A stretch of 64,000 nt of DNA from Flavivirga eckloniae (GTDB taxonomy: Bacteria > Bacteroidota > Bacteroidia > Flavobacteriales > Flavobacteriaceae). Positions 1 through 9,102 of the stretch are shown piece by piece. The notes beneath the pieces are model-generated. The model did no database searches, was not told the DNA's origin, and saw nothing but the letters and a program-made list of their open reading frames with translations. Both the position numbers and the translations under genes were made by a program. The stretch lies in contig NZ_CP025791.1 of assembly GCF_002886045.1 (NCBI RefSeq), positions 3,673,001 through 3,737,000 on the forward strand, written 5' to 3'. How positions within the stretch are numbered: the first letter of the stretch is position 1; every line of letters starts with the position of its first letter.

Positions 1-3
1 AAA

Positions 4-341
4 CACCCGCCTGCCGGAAGCTACGGTATACCCACAAATATGGCTGCATATTAAATAATAGTTTTATAAAGATAGACACTAATTTCACGAATTATCACAA
101 ATGGTTCTAAATATAAATTATTTACTAATAAGTAATTTGTGTTTACTTATTAGTAAATTAAAATACAGAAATATAATAGAAATAAATCGGGCTTGAATTG
201 TAAAAACAGACTGAAAGTCTGATTCGTGATTATGAATAGCATCGAGAGCTATCCGTTATATTGAGGTTTTATTCGTGTAAATCCGTGTAATTCGTGTCTT
301 GATTAAAAACATGTGGGTACATCGTAGCTGCCGGCAGGCAG
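4..341. repeat. MITE-like element with long imperfect inverted ends
   Basis: The left end (4-37, GCCTGCCGG..AGCTACG..) recurs as an inverted copy at 307-341. Further in, 74-102 (AGACAC.AATT.CACG..) matches the inverse of 271-299 with about seven mismatches. In the middle a perfect 15-bp hairpin (arms 121-135 and 143-157) encloses a 7-nt loop. No transposase or credible ORF lies inside. The nested inverted ends suggest a non-autonomous mobile element or repeat-derived hairpin; it may begin left of the window. I see no gene in 1-499. Confidence 0.45.
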
Positions 342-388
342 GGAATCTCATAAAAATTAAACATCTGTTTATTAAAGTGTTGAGATTT

Positions 389-434
389 TTCGACTTTAGT
401 TTATGCTGAGCATAGCCGAAGTACTCAAAATGAC
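389..434. repeat. Dispersed intergenic repeat, copy 1
   Basis: Positions 391-426 match 28469-28504 at 34 of 36 bases (core TTTATGCTGAGCA). Such sequences, related to the CGACT..GCTCAAG hairpins found elsewhere in the window, lie only between genes. They probably form hairpins in RNA or DNA; no coding potential is seen. Confidence 0.6.
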
Positions 435-499
435 AATTCAAGAACTTTTTAGACACCTTCTTTTACTATGATTGTATTTAATTTTAAATCAGAGATAAG

Positions 500-1114
500 T
501 TAGAACAACCCGTTAATTTCGGCATCAATAGTATTTATAACACTTCCTAAATCTTCAGGGTTATCTACAAAGTTGAGGTTATCTACATCTATAATTAAAA
601 GCTTTCCCTTATCGTAACCATGAATCCAGGCTTCATAACGCTCATTTAATCGACTTAAGTAATCAATACTAATTGTGTTTTCGTAATCACGACCACGTTT
701 GTGTATTTGCGATACTAAATTAGGAATAGAACTTCGTAAATAAATCAATACATCAGGCCCTTTAACTAAAGATTCCATTAACTCGAAAAGCGATTTGTAG
801 TTTTCATAATCGCGATTCGTCATTAAGCCCATAGCGTGTAGATTTGGTGCGAAAATATGAGCATCTTCATATATGGTTCTATCTTGAATGATGTCTTTTC
901 CACTTTGACGAATTTGTAATACCTGACGAAACCTACTATTTAAAAAGTATACTTGCAAATTGAAACTCCAACGTTCCATTTGGTTATAAAAATCATCTAA
1001 ATAAGGATTGTCTACAACATCTTCCAGTTGAACTTCCCATTTATAATGTTTTGCTAATAGTTTTGAGAGAGTGGTTTTTCCTGCGCCTATGTTTCCAGCA
1101 ATAGCAATATGCAT
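500..1114 (-). CDS. Deoxynucleoside kinase
   Basis: A 204-residue cytosolic kinase of the dNK/thymidine kinase 2 family that phosphorylates deoxynucleosides for the salvage pathway. The P-loop GNIGAGKTT sits at residues 7-15, and a DRTIYED segment matches the conserved DR-S/T-I-Y-E-D motif of the family. RGRDYE further on fits the arginine-rich lid. The length is normal for the bacterial family. It is the last gene of a leftward operon, 5 bp after the secreted protein at 1120-1899. Substrate preference cannot be read from the sequence. Confidence 0.93.
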   Translation of the reverse strand: MHIAIAGNIGAGKTTLSKLLAKHYKWEVQLEDVVDNPYLDDFYNQMERWSFNLQVYFLNSRFRQVLQIRQSGKDIIQDRTIYEDAHIFAPNLHAMGLMTNRDYENYKSLFELMESLVKGPDVLIYLRSSIPNLVSQIHKRGRDYENTISIDYLSRLNERYEAWIHGYDKGKLLIIDVDNLNFVDNPEDLGSVINTIDAEINGLF

Positions 1115-1119
1115 AATTT

Positions 1120-1899
1120 TTAGTCGATTTTTATTTTAAATTTATGGAGGACTTCGTTTGCGTAAATATACAAGGTTTCATTGGTTACAAAAAACGCATC
1201 TATTAAAAAATTTGGGATGGAAATTGGAATTGGAATGTCACTGTTTTTTTTCAAATAAACCAGAGAATTATTCTTTTTTAAAATGATATTTCCGTCACTC
1301 TCAATAAGTTCCGTGTATCCCTTGTTTTCTAGCTTTTTTGCCAAGCTGCCAAAATAATTATAAATATATAAGTAGTTTTCGGTAAGCAAATAACAAAAAT
1401 TATAGTTACTTTTTAAGTCCAAAATAACACTCTGAATGGGAACTGTTTGGGCACGCGTTGTTCGTGTTTTATAATCGAAAAGTTCTAGTTTCTGATTATC
1501 CTGATTAAATACCCATATCGTATTATCATGTCCTGTAGAAACGTGAGATATGTTTTTATATTTCACGAGCGCATTAAAATCAATTTTAAATATTTCCGCC
1601 AATCGGTTGTCAAGAATGATAACACTGTTAAAATCTTTGTAAAAGAGATTAATCTTTAAAGTGTTAAAAGCATTTGCAGTAGTTATGTTGCCAAGTTGTA
1701 AATTGTTATAGGTAATAGTTTTATCAGTGCTTTTTTTATTAAAAACATTATCGTTTATAAAGTATTTTGTGTCAAAGTTGTCAATAGCGACTAACAGGTC
1801 CGTTTTAAAATCTACTTTATTTAAAAAAGAAGTCTCAATAGCGTTTTGAGCACGTATTGAACAAGATACAAGTAAAAAGAGATATATCGTATATTTCAT
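1120..1899 (-). CDS. Secreted protein of unknown function
   Basis: I do not recognise a family. The 259-residue product begins with a Sec signal peptide (MKYTIYLFLLVSCSIRAQ, cleavage after about residue 18). The rest is rich in short beta-strand segments such as HDNTIWVFNQDNQ and NYNFCYLLTENYLYIYN, which suggests beta-propeller-like repeats. It lies between the response regulator (34 bp upstream) and the deoxynucleoside kinase (5 bp downstream) and is probably co-transcribed with both. A periplasmic or envelope role is inferred from the signal peptide only. Confidence 0.75.
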   Translation of the reverse strand: MKYTIYLFLLVSCSIRAQNAIETSFLNKVDFKTDLLVAIDNFDTKYFINDNVFNKKSTDKTITYNNLQLGNITTANAFNTLKINLFYKDFNSVIILDNRLAEIFKIDFNALVKYKNISHVSTGHDNTIWVFNQDNQKLELFDYKTRTTRAQTVPIQSVILDLKSNYNFCYLLTENYLYIYNYFGSLAKKLENKGYTELIESDGNIILKKNNSLVYLKKNSDIPIPISIPNFLIDAFFVTNETLYIYANEVLHKFKIKID

Positions 1900-1933
1900 A
1901 CCGACACGAAAAGTACAAAAACCTAGCCACTTT

Positions 1934-2617
1934 TTAACAAATTAATTTGTAGCCAAACCCGCGAACATTTATAATCTGTATTGTATCGTCTAGGTTTAAT
2001 TTTTTTCTAAGCTTGGTAATAAACACATCCATACTTCGGGCATTAAAAAAATCGTCACTTCCCCAAAGTTTATTTAAAATTAAAGAACGATCTAAAACCT
2101 GGTTTTTGTTTTTAATTAAATGAAACAACAAGTGTGCCTCGCGATGGGTTAGCTGAATGGCCTCTTGATCTTTAAACTGCAGGATTTGTTTAGTGAAATT
2201 GAATGTATAATTTCCAATTTGTAGTACTTCTGATGTTTTTTGAAGCCTAACTCTATTAAGTAAATTGTTAATTCTAACAATTAATTCTTCCATACTAAAA
2301 GGCTTCTTTAAATAGTCGTTTCCACCTATAGAAAAACCTTCAACAACATCTTGCGTTTGCGATTTGGCAGTTAAAAAGATTATAGGAATACTATCGTCTG
2401 TCGCCCTAATGTCTTTAGCTAAAGTAAAACCATCTTTTTTTGGCATCATCACATCTAGAACCAATAATTCCGGATTCGAATTTTTATAAACCTCAAAAGC
2501 CATTTCACCATTGTTGCATAACAAAACCTTGAATTGTCGTGTTTCTAAACTTTCTTTTATAATTTGTCCTAAAGCGGGCTCATCTTCCGCCAAAAGTATG
2601 GTTGTAAGCTTATTCAT
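1934..2617 (-). CDS. OmpR/PhoB-family response regulator
   Basis: A 227-residue DNA-binding response regulator. The receiver domain (about 1-120) has the acidic pair E11/D12, the phospho-acceptor D55 in LLVLDVMMPKKDG, a TAK motif and KKPFS. The C-terminal winged helix (about 130-227) includes the recognition region SMDVFITKLRKKL. The start overlaps the end of the histidine kinase gene by 8 bp, so the two are translationally coupled. Three GTTAAC boxes 10 bp apart (4165-4190) upstream of the kinase are a plausible binding site and would mean autoregulation as well as control of the divergent GLPGLI genes (inference). Confidence 0.95.
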   Translation of the reverse strand: MNKLTTILLAEDEPALGQIIKESLETRQFKVLLCNNGEMAFEVYKNSNPELLVLDVMMPKKDGFTLAKDIRATDDSIPIIFLTAKSQTQDVVEGFSIGGNDYLKKPFSMEELIVRINNLLNRVRLQKTSEVLQIGNYTFNFTKQILQFKDQEAIQLTHREAHLLFHLIKNKNQVLDRSLILNKLWGSDDFFNARSMDVFITKLRKKLNLDDTIQIINVRGFGYKLIC

Positions 2618-4124
2618 TAGGAAGCGTTATTTTAAAGGTTGTAAGGTTCTTGTCCAAATCCAATTGAATCGTACCCCCATGTTTTTCTATAATTTTTTTA
2701 GTATAATATAATCCAATTCCAAAGCCCTTTACATCGTGAGTGTTTCCTTTGGGAATGCGGTAAAACTTCTCGAAAATTTTGTCTTTGATTGCCTTTGTTA
2801 AGGAGCTTCCAGAATCGGAAATGGAAACTGTAAACTCAGACGGGTTTTGAGTGGCATCAACATAAATGGCATCACCACCATATTTAATAGCATTATCTAA
2901 AATATTATTGATAGCATTTTCAAAATGAAACACATCCAAATGAGCCATTATTGGTTTAGATAAAGGATGGTAAGTTATCGTTTTTGTATCGGTTTTCATT
3001 TTATGCTTTTCAACAATAGAAAGTAATATGTCTGTTACATTATATGTTTCCTTTTGTAATTCCAAACTTTCACTATCTAAAGTTGCAGTTTCAAGTAATT
3101 TTTCAACCATGGTATTGAGTTTGGATAATTGATTTCCAGATATATCCAGATATGTTTTGGTTTTGTCCTTATCGTCAATAACATTGAAGTTTTTAATACT
3201 TTCTAAAGCCACCCCAATAGTAGAAATAGGTGTTTTAAACTCGTGTGTAATATTGCTTATTAAATCGTTTTTTATTTCAGCCAATTGCTTTTGATGTTTA
3301 ATAACCTTTAAAAGATAAAATAAACAGCTTATAACAGCTAAAACAAGTAGTGTGGAAATAAGAATACTGGTTAAAATTCGTTTTAAAATAATTTTGGTTT
3401 CATTGGAAAAATGAATTCTTAAATCACTATGATCGTGCAAATATGTAGATTTAGACGATAGTACTAAAGAGGCTTTGCTCATAGCATCTTTAACAAATTG
3501 CTCGGTATGAGTCATGTGGTTTTTATAAGATAATTTATAATTAATTTTCAGGTTTTTTCTATTAAAGTCCTTACGTAATAAACTATCTATTTTATGTAAT
3601 TGCAAAGAATCATGAGCCATAGAAATTAAAACTTTAGAAGTAAGCTTCTTAAAGCTATTTATGTTAGAAATATTAATAGTCGAATCAATAGTTTTTTTTA
3701 TCACTATTCTATTCGTTTGCTTCCCCTTTTTTGATATGTTTTTTAAAACATATTCAATCAAAGTATCAGATTTCGGGACGTTTAACAAATCAATGTCATT
3801 ATCCAGTTCAATTTTAAGAGTGTCTAAATTAGAAGTACAGTTCGAAGCTATTTCAATATCGTTTATAATGCTGTCTAATAATGATTTGCTAAAGTGAGCC
3901 TCCCTGTTAACATCACTGCTAAAAGCTAATGCCAATGTATTCGTTTCTGCAAGATTGGCAAAATAAGTCTCTACGGCATTATCTAAACTGGCCTGTACGC
4001 TATTAATTAATTGCTGCTTACTGGCAAGATAGTTTTTATAGTTCCAATATACCTGAACACTTATCGTACTTAGTATTACAAAAACTATGATATATAAAAT
4101 CCATCTATATCTTAAGTCGTTCAT
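2610..4124 (-). CDS. Sensor histidine kinase
   Basis: A membrane sensor kinase of 504 residues counted from the start chosen here (MNDLRYRW; an in-frame ATG lies 16 codons upstream at 4172 but would put a second hydrophobic stretch before the true first helix). Transmembrane helices at about 7-26 and 249-273 enclose a periplasmic sensor of about 220 residues with no known domain. The HisKA motif NITHEFKTPI has the phospho-accepting His at 294. N-box NAINNILDNAIKYG, G1 SDSGSS, F-box FEKFYRI and G2 GFGIGLY are all present. It pairs with the overlapping response regulator gene. Confidence 0.95.
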   Translation of the reverse strand: MNDLRYRWILYIIVFVILSTISVQVYWNYKNYLASKQQLINSVQASLDNAVETYFANLAETNTLALAFSSDVNREAHFSKSLLDSIINDIEIASNCTSNLDTLKIELDNDIDLLNVPKSDTLIEYVLKNISKKGKQTNRIVIKKTIDSTINISNINSFKKLTSKVLISMAHDSLQLHKIDSLLRKDFNRKNLKINYKLSYKNHMTHTEQFVKDAMSKASLVLSSKSTYLHDHSDLRIHFSNETKIILKRILTSILISTLLVLAVISCLFYLLKVIKHQKQLAEIKNDLISNITHEFKTPISTIGVALESIKNFNVIDDKDKTKTYLDISGNQLSKLNTMVEKLLETATLDSESLELQKETYNVTDILLSIVEKHKMKTDTKTITYHPLSKPIMAHLDVFHFENAINNILDNAIKYGGDAIYVDATQNPSEFTVSISDSGSSLTKAIKDKIFEKFYRIPKGNTHDVKGFGIGLYYTKKIIEKHGGTIQLDLDKNLTTFKITLPNE

Positions 4125-4164
4125 AATTCCAAAAGTAAATGTTAAAACCGTATAAAACCAATCG

Positions 4165-4190
4165 GTTAACACACGTTAACACTAGTTAAC
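4165..4190. promoter_or_regulatory. Triple GTTAAC direct repeat, likely response-regulator operator
   Basis: GTTAAC occurs at 4165-4170, 4175-4180 and 4185-4190, exactly one helical turn apart, between the divergent histidine kinase and GLPGLI genes. Direct half-sites at 10-11 bp spacing are the usual layout for OmpR/PhoB-type regulators. The link to the regulator encoded at 1934-2617 is inference. Confidence 0.55.
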
Positions 4191-4250
4191 TATTATATTT
4201 TAAATGAAATACCACATTTGTAGCATCATTAATCATTAAATCGAATTAAA

Positions 4251-5102
4251 ATGAAACAGTTATTAGTTGTGTTATTAGTGTTTTTATTTTCTAACAGTTT
4301 TGTTGCCCAGGATTTTCAGGGAATTGCTACGTATAAAACAAAAAGAAAATTAGATGTTAAGCTCGATAGTACCCAAATGAATTCCGAAATGCACGAGCGT
4401 ATGATTGCCATGTTAAAAAAGCAATTTGAAAAAACCCACATCTTAAAATTCAATAAGGAAGCCTCTGTATATAAAGAGGATGAGAAACTCGAATCGCCAC
4501 AAGCAGTAGCAGGAGGAATGCAAATGATATTTGTGTCTACGGACGGTTCGGATATTTTGTATAGAAATACTAAGGAAAACCGATTTACATCCCAGAACGA
4601 AGCATTTGGAAAAATATTTCTAATTAAAGATACCCTTGAAAAAGACAATTGGGTATTAGGAAATGAAACGAAAAACATTGGCGATTATACATGTTATAAG
4701 GCTACTAAAAAACGTATGGTGGAAGTTGTAGAAAGTAACATTAGTGTTAATGGCGATAAGGATTTAGAAGCTGATGAGGACGAGGAGTCTAAAATGGAAG
4801 AAAGAACCATTACAGCATGGTATACACCGCAAATACCGGTAAATAGTGGTCCATCCAGATATTATGGGTTGCCGGGGCTAATTTTAGAAGTACATGATGG
4901 TCAGGAAACCATAGTATGCAGTAAGATTGTACTAAACCCTAAAAATAAAGTTACTATAAATGAGCCAACAAAAGGCAAAGTAATCACCCAGAAAAAGTTT
5001 GAAGAGGTTGTACAAAAGAGAATGGAGGAAGAAAGAGAACGTTACAACCCAGACAGGGATCATGGTGATGGTGAAAGAATAGAAATTAGAATCGGGGGTT
5101 AA
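4251..5102 (+). CDS. GLPGLI family exported protein, copy 1
   Basis: A 283-residue secreted protein with a Sec signal peptide (MKQLLVVLLVFLFSNSFVAQ) and the family signature YYGLPGLILEV near residue 205, preceded by the conserved AWYTPQIPVNSGP. GLPGLI proteins are Bacteroidota envelope proteins of unknown biochemical role, often found beside outer-membrane barrel receptors. Just before the WYTPQIP motif is a strongly acidic insert (DKDLEADEDEESKMEE). It is divergent from the two-component operon and 103 bp upstream of a paralogue, so it looks like a tandem duplication. Confidence 0.9.
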   Translation: MKQLLVVLLVFLFSNSFVAQDFQGIATYKTKRKLDVKLDSTQMNSEMHERMIAMLKKQFEKTHILKFNKEASVYKEDEKLESPQAVAGGMQMIFVSTDGSDILYRNTKENRFTSQNEAFGKIFLIKDTLEKDNWVLGNETKNIGDYTCYKATKKRMVEVVESNISVNGDKDLEADEDEESKMEERTITAWYTPQIPVNSGPSRYYGLPGLILEVHDGQETIVCSKIVLNPKNKVTINEPTKGKVITQKKFEEVVQKRMEEERERYNPDRDHGDGERIEIRIGG

Positions 5103-5205
5103 TTTTTATTAGGAATTATTTAACAGTCTGCAGATTAAACTAAATAAGGTGGTTTTAGTCAAATTAAAACAATGTTTTAATAACTAACTAAAATACGCCA
5201 TATCG

Positions 5206-6087
5206 ATGCAAACCCATTTACTAAAATTAACAATTACTACTTTTTTACTTTTAATAACCCCTAGGCTATTTGCTCAAAAAGACTTTCAAGGAAAAGCATA
5301 TTATCAAACTAAGACAGCTTTAGATATGAGTAGGTTTAACGGGCGACAAATAAGCGAAGACCAAAAAAAGCGTATAGTTACTCGTATGAAAAGCATGTTT
5401 GAAAAAACATATACTTTAACGTTTAACCAAACAGAGTCTATCTATAAAGAAGAAGAAAAACTGGAAGCTCCAGGAACGGGAGGCGGACGGTGGAGAGCTA
5501 TGATGAGCAGTTTTACCGCTGGGGATTTATACAAAAATGTGAAAGAACAGTTGCTATTGCAAGATCAGGAGTTTTTTGGAAAGCAATTTTTAATTAAAGA
5601 TTCCTTGCTACAATTAAAATGGATACTAGGCAGCGAAACGAAACAAATAGGGACATACACTTGTTTTAAGGCAACGGCAACTAAGGTTAATCCCGATTTC
5701 GATTTTAATAGTTTTAGAAGACCACCGGATAGAGAGAAGGGTACAGAGGAAGAACCAGAAAAAACGGAAAAACGCTCTGAAGAAAATGAAGAACATCGTA
5801 CAGTTGAAGTGGAGGTATGGTATACGCCTCAAATTCCAATAAATCAAGGACCGGGAGAATATTGGGGGCTCCCCGGTTTAATTTTAGAAGTTAATACCGG
5901 CAGAACGACCATTTTGTGCTCCAAGATTGTTATGAATCCTGATGCGAAAGATAAGATTGTTGCACCATCAAAAGGAAAAGAAGTAACAAGAGAAGCTTAT
6001 AACAAAATTGTAAAAAAGAAAACAGAAGAAATGCGGGAAAACTTTAGGCGAGGTGGCGGTCCTCCGGGAGGACGAAGAAGACGATAG
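5206..6087 (+). CDS. GLPGLI family exported protein, copy 2
   Basis: A 293-residue paralogue of the preceding gene. It has a signal peptide ending in LFAQ and the signature YWGLPGLILEV near residue 219. The insert before VWYTPQIPINQGP is longer and of mixed charge (EKGTEEEPEKTEKRSEE), so this segment differs most between the copies. The tail is glycine/proline/arginine-rich (RRGGGPPGGRRRR), which copy 1 lacks. It is followed after 33 bp by the outer-membrane barrel gene, probably in one operon. Function is unknown. Confidence 0.9.
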   Translation: MQTHLLKLTITTFLLLITPRLFAQKDFQGKAYYQTKTALDMSRFNGRQISEDQKKRIVTRMKSMFEKTYTLTFNQTESIYKEEEKLEAPGTGGGRWRAMMSSFTAGDLYKNVKEQLLLQDQEFFGKQFLIKDSLLQLKWILGSETKQIGTYTCFKATATKVNPDFDFNSFRRPPDREKGTEEEPEKTEKRSEENEEHRTVEVEVWYTPQIPINQGPGEYWGLPGLILEVNTGRTTILCSKIVMNPDAKDKIVAPSKGKEVTREAYNKIVKKKTEEMRENFRRGGGPPGGRRRR

Positions 6088-6120
6088 TTCGCATAGTTTA
6101 TAATCAATCAAAGAAAATTA

Positions 6121-8832
6121 ATGAAACTTAAAATAACCCTGTTGCTCTTGTTAGCAACAAGTTCGCTTTTTGCACAAATCAAGCTGGAAGGTGTTGTAAG
6201 AGATAGTATTGGAAAGCCTTTGGAATTAGCTAATGTTGTTGCTGTTAATCAAGAAACAAAAGCTTTGGATTCTTATGGTATTACAAACAGTGACGGGCGG
6301 TATAAACTTAGTTTGAAAAAGAATACAGCATACAAAATTCAAGTGAGTTATATCGGTATGAAAACAGGAGAAGTGCTGGTAGAAACAAAAGACGAAGCTA
6401 TTACCAAAAATATTACGTTGCAATATGATAATACTTTAGACGAAGTAGAATTGGTTTACGAAATGCCAGTTACAATAAAGGGTGATACTATTGTTTATAA
6501 TGCAGATTCTTTTAACCGCGGAACAGAAAGAAAGCTGGAAGACGTACTTGAGAATTTACCAGGTGTAGAAATTAATGATGATGGCGAAGTAGAGGTAGAA
6601 GGCAAGGTCGTTTCTAAAGTTATGGTTGAGGGCAAAGATTTTTTCGATGGTGATTCAAAATTAGCAACAAAAAATATTCCGTCTAATGCCGTAGATAAGG
6701 TAGAAGTACTTAAGAATTATGCCGATGTTGGTCAGTTGAGTGGTGTAACGAATAATCAGGATAATATTGCTTTAAATATTAAACTAAAGGAAGGTAAAAA
6801 GAACTTTTGGTTTGGTAACATTACCGGAGGAGGGGGCGCTTCGGATAAAAATGAATTGTACTTGTTTCAACCCAAACTGTTTTATTATAGTCCGGAGTAC
6901 AGCATTAATGTTATTACCGATTTAAACAATTTAGGCGAAATAGCCTTTACGCGACGTGACTATTTTAATTTTACAGGGGGTTTTAGAAACCCCAGTCGCC
7001 AAAGCGGAACCAATATTAATTTGGGGAGCAACAATCTTGGGTTTTTAACCGTACAGAATAATAGAGCAAAAGATATTACGACCAAGTTTGGTGCGGCAAA
7101 TTTTAGTTGGTCACCCAATAAAGCTTTGGATTTAAGTGGCTTTGCAATTTTTTCAAACAACAGAACAGAATTACAAGAAAGCAGGGAAGTACAATACACA
7201 AACCCCGATCTTGGGGTTCCAGACGAGAGCACAGAAAGTAATACCATGCAACGTAGCGATTTAGGTATGTTAAAACTGTCAGCCAAGTATAAGCCAAACA
7301 CCAACAACCAATTAGATTATGATATTTTGGGGCGGGTATCGAAAGAATCTCAAGATCAGGGGTTTTTCTCATCCGTTATTGGAGATGTCGACCAGTTAGA
7401 AAAAACAAGCCCCTATAGTATTAATCAGAACTTAAACTATTACTATACCTTAAACGAAACTAACATTTTTGCTCTGGAAGTTCAGCATCTATTACAAGAT
7501 GAAGATCCTTTTTACAATGCCATTTTAGAAGATAAATCTAATTACGACGATACCGCAAGTAATTTGGGTTTAGATGGAGCACAGTTGGATTACAATATAG
7601 CACAAGATAAACGAGTTAAATCGAATCAAATAGATGCGAAACTGGATTATTGGAATGTCTTAAGTAGTAAAAGTGATATCAACTTTACTTTAGGAACCAT
7701 AATGAGCAGTCAACAATTCAACTCTAATATTTTTCAGTTTTTAAACGATGGTTCCCGGTTTAATCCAACACCAACAATTAATGATGGCATAGATACAAAC
7801 GATATTACGTACAATTTTAGCGATGTGTATTTGGGGGTGCATTACAGATTAAAATCGGGGATTTTTACATTCACACCAGGTTTTTCCGCTCATGCATACA
7901 GTGCAAAAAATACGCAGTTCAATAATCGGGTAACCGATAATTTTTTCAGGTTGCTACCCGACTTTAATGTGAGAATGCAACTAAAAAAGAGCGAACAAAT
8001 CATTTTAAACTATGGTATGCGAACACAGTTTACAGATGTTTCGAAATTTGCATCTGGATTAGTGCTTAATAACTATAATGCATTGTTTTCTGGTAACCCG
8101 CACTTAGAAAGTGCTTTGTCGCATAATATTAACCTGTCCTATTATAGTTTCAATATGTTTAATTACACCAACGTGTTTGCCAATATTAATTATAATAAAA
8201 GCGTTGATAATATAAGAAATACATCCATATTTGAACCAGGAAGTGTTATCCGGGTTAGCTCACCATTCAATTCGGGTTTTTCAGATGAAAGCTTAAGTGT
8301 TAATGGAAGGTTTGAACGTACTTTTGGGAAGATAAAGGCAAACTTGAGAAGTAATTTAAACTATTCAAAATACAATCAGTTTGTACAAAATGAACGATCC
8401 ATAAACGAAAGTTTTTCACAAACCTACCGAGTAGGGCTACGAACTAATTTTAGAAAAGCACCAAATATTGATGTTAGATATCGTTATAGCATCCAAGATA
8501 ACAATCAAGGCGCCAATAATACCAAATTCTTTACAAAAACTCCTTCCGTAGAGATTGATGCGCTTATCCTAAAGTCTTTTACATTTAGAGCAGACTATTC
8601 CTATAATAATTTTAGTGATGCATCGGGTACTATAAACAGTTATGAGTTTTTAAATGCGTCGTTATCATACCGAAAAAATAAGGATGCTAAGTTTGAATAT
8701 GAGATAAAAGCAACAAATCTATTCGATACAAAGTCTCAAAACAATAGCAGTGCAAGTAATGTATCTGTAAGTGCTACAGAATATTACATACAGCCACTGT
8801 TTTTATCGTTTAGGTTACGCTACGAGTTGTGA
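6121..8832 (+). CDS. Outer-membrane beta-barrel protein with CarboxypepD_reg-like domain (TonB-receptor type)
   Basis: A 903-residue outer-membrane protein. After the signal peptide (ending LFAQ) comes a carboxypeptidase-regulatory-like domain (about 21-105; LEGVVRDSIGKPLELANV, TNSDGRYKL). A plug-like region follows (about 120-230; RGTERKLEDVLENLPGV), then a long barrel of alternating aromatic strands. It is the type often annotated 'TonB-dependent receptor' or 'outer membrane beta-barrel family'. No SusD-like lipoprotein follows, so it is not a SusC of a sugar locus. Its linkage to two GLPGLI genes and a two-component system suggests regulated transport or envelope remodelling; substrate unknown. 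Confidence 0.88.
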   Translation: MKLKITLLLLLATSSLFAQIKLEGVVRDSIGKPLELANVVAVNQETKALDSYGITNSDGRYKLSLKKNTAYKIQVSYIGMKTGEVLVETKDEAITKNITLQYDNTLDEVELVYEMPVTIKGDTIVYNADSFNRGTERKLEDVLENLPGVEINDDGEVEVEGKVVSKVMVEGKDFFDGDSKLATKNIPSNAVDKVEVLKNYADVGQLSGVTNNQDNIALNIKLKEGKKNFWFGNITGGGGASDKNELYLFQPKLFYYSPEYSINVITDLNNLGEIAFTRRDYFNFTGGFRNPSRQSGTNINLGSNNLGFLTVQNNRAKDITTKFGAANFSWSPNKALDLSGFAIFSNNRTELQESREVQYTNPDLGVPDESTESNTMQRSDLGMLKLSAKYKPNTNNQLDYDILGRVSKESQDQGFFSSVIGDVDQLEKTSPYSINQNLNYYYTLNETNIFALEVQHLLQDEDPFYNAILEDKSNYDDTASNLGLDGAQLDYNIAQDKRVKSNQIDAKLDYWNVLSSKSDINFTLGTIMSSQQFNSNIFQFLNDGSRFNPTPTINDGIDTNDITYNFSDVYLGVHYRLKSGIFTFTPGFSAHAYSAKNTQFNNRVTDNFFRLLPDFNVRMQLKKSEQIILNYGMRTQFTDVSKFASGLVLNNYNALFSGNPHLESALSHNINLSYYSFNMFNYTNVFANINYNKSVDNIRNTSIFEPGSVIRVSSPFNSGFSDESLSVNGRFERTFGKIKANLRSNLNYSKYNQFVQNERSINESFSQTYRVGLRTNFRKAPNIDVRYRYSIQDNNQGANNTKFFTKTPSVEIDALILKSFTFRADYSYNNFSDASGTINSYEFLNASLSYRKNKDAKFEYEIKATNLFDTKSQNNSSASNVSVSATEYYIQPLFLSFRLRYEL

Positions 8833-8849
8833 AAAAATATAAGTTTTTG

Positions 8850-8880
8850 TTTGTAGAATTAAAGAACAGTAATATCTTTG
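8850..8880 (+). promoter_or_regulatory. Canonical Bacteroidota promoter of tRNA-Tyr
   Basis: TTTG at 8850-8853 and TATCTTTG (TAnnTTTG) at 8873-8880, with 19 nt between, match the known -33/-7 consensus. Transcription would start just upstream of the tRNA at 8892. This serves as an internal standard against which the longer spacing in the 9.4-26.6 kb promoters stands out. Confidence 0.8.
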
Positions 8881-8891
8881 CGCTCAGTTTG

Positions 8892-8973
<82 letters not shown>

Positions 8974-8983
8974 CTTAAACTAG

Positions 8984-9014
8984 AAAAGTTTGCACGAAAA
9001 TGCAAACTTTTTTT
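8984..9014 (+). terminator. Rho-independent terminator of tRNA-Tyr
   Basis: Perfect 11-bp stem AAAAGTTTGCA (8984-8994) with TGCAAACTTTT (9001-9011), loop CGAAAA, ending in a T-run. It lies 11 bp after the tRNA. Confidence 0.88.
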
Positions 9015-9102
9015 GTTTTAGGGTGTTTACGAAATTTATTTGGATCATGACAAATTGCGGATCATGCGCAAAAGTTGTGTGTGAATTCAAACTATAATAA
9101 AT

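Noticed and set aside
4165-4190. CRISPR-like or satellite repeat
   Set aside because: Only three 6-bp units 10 bp apart in a promoter region; this fits an operator, and no CRISPR array exists in the window.
6121-8832. SusC of a polysaccharide utilisation locus
   Set aside because: No SusD-like lipoprotein or glycoside hydrolase follows, and the neighbours are GLPGLI proteins; it is a different type of outer-membrane barrel.
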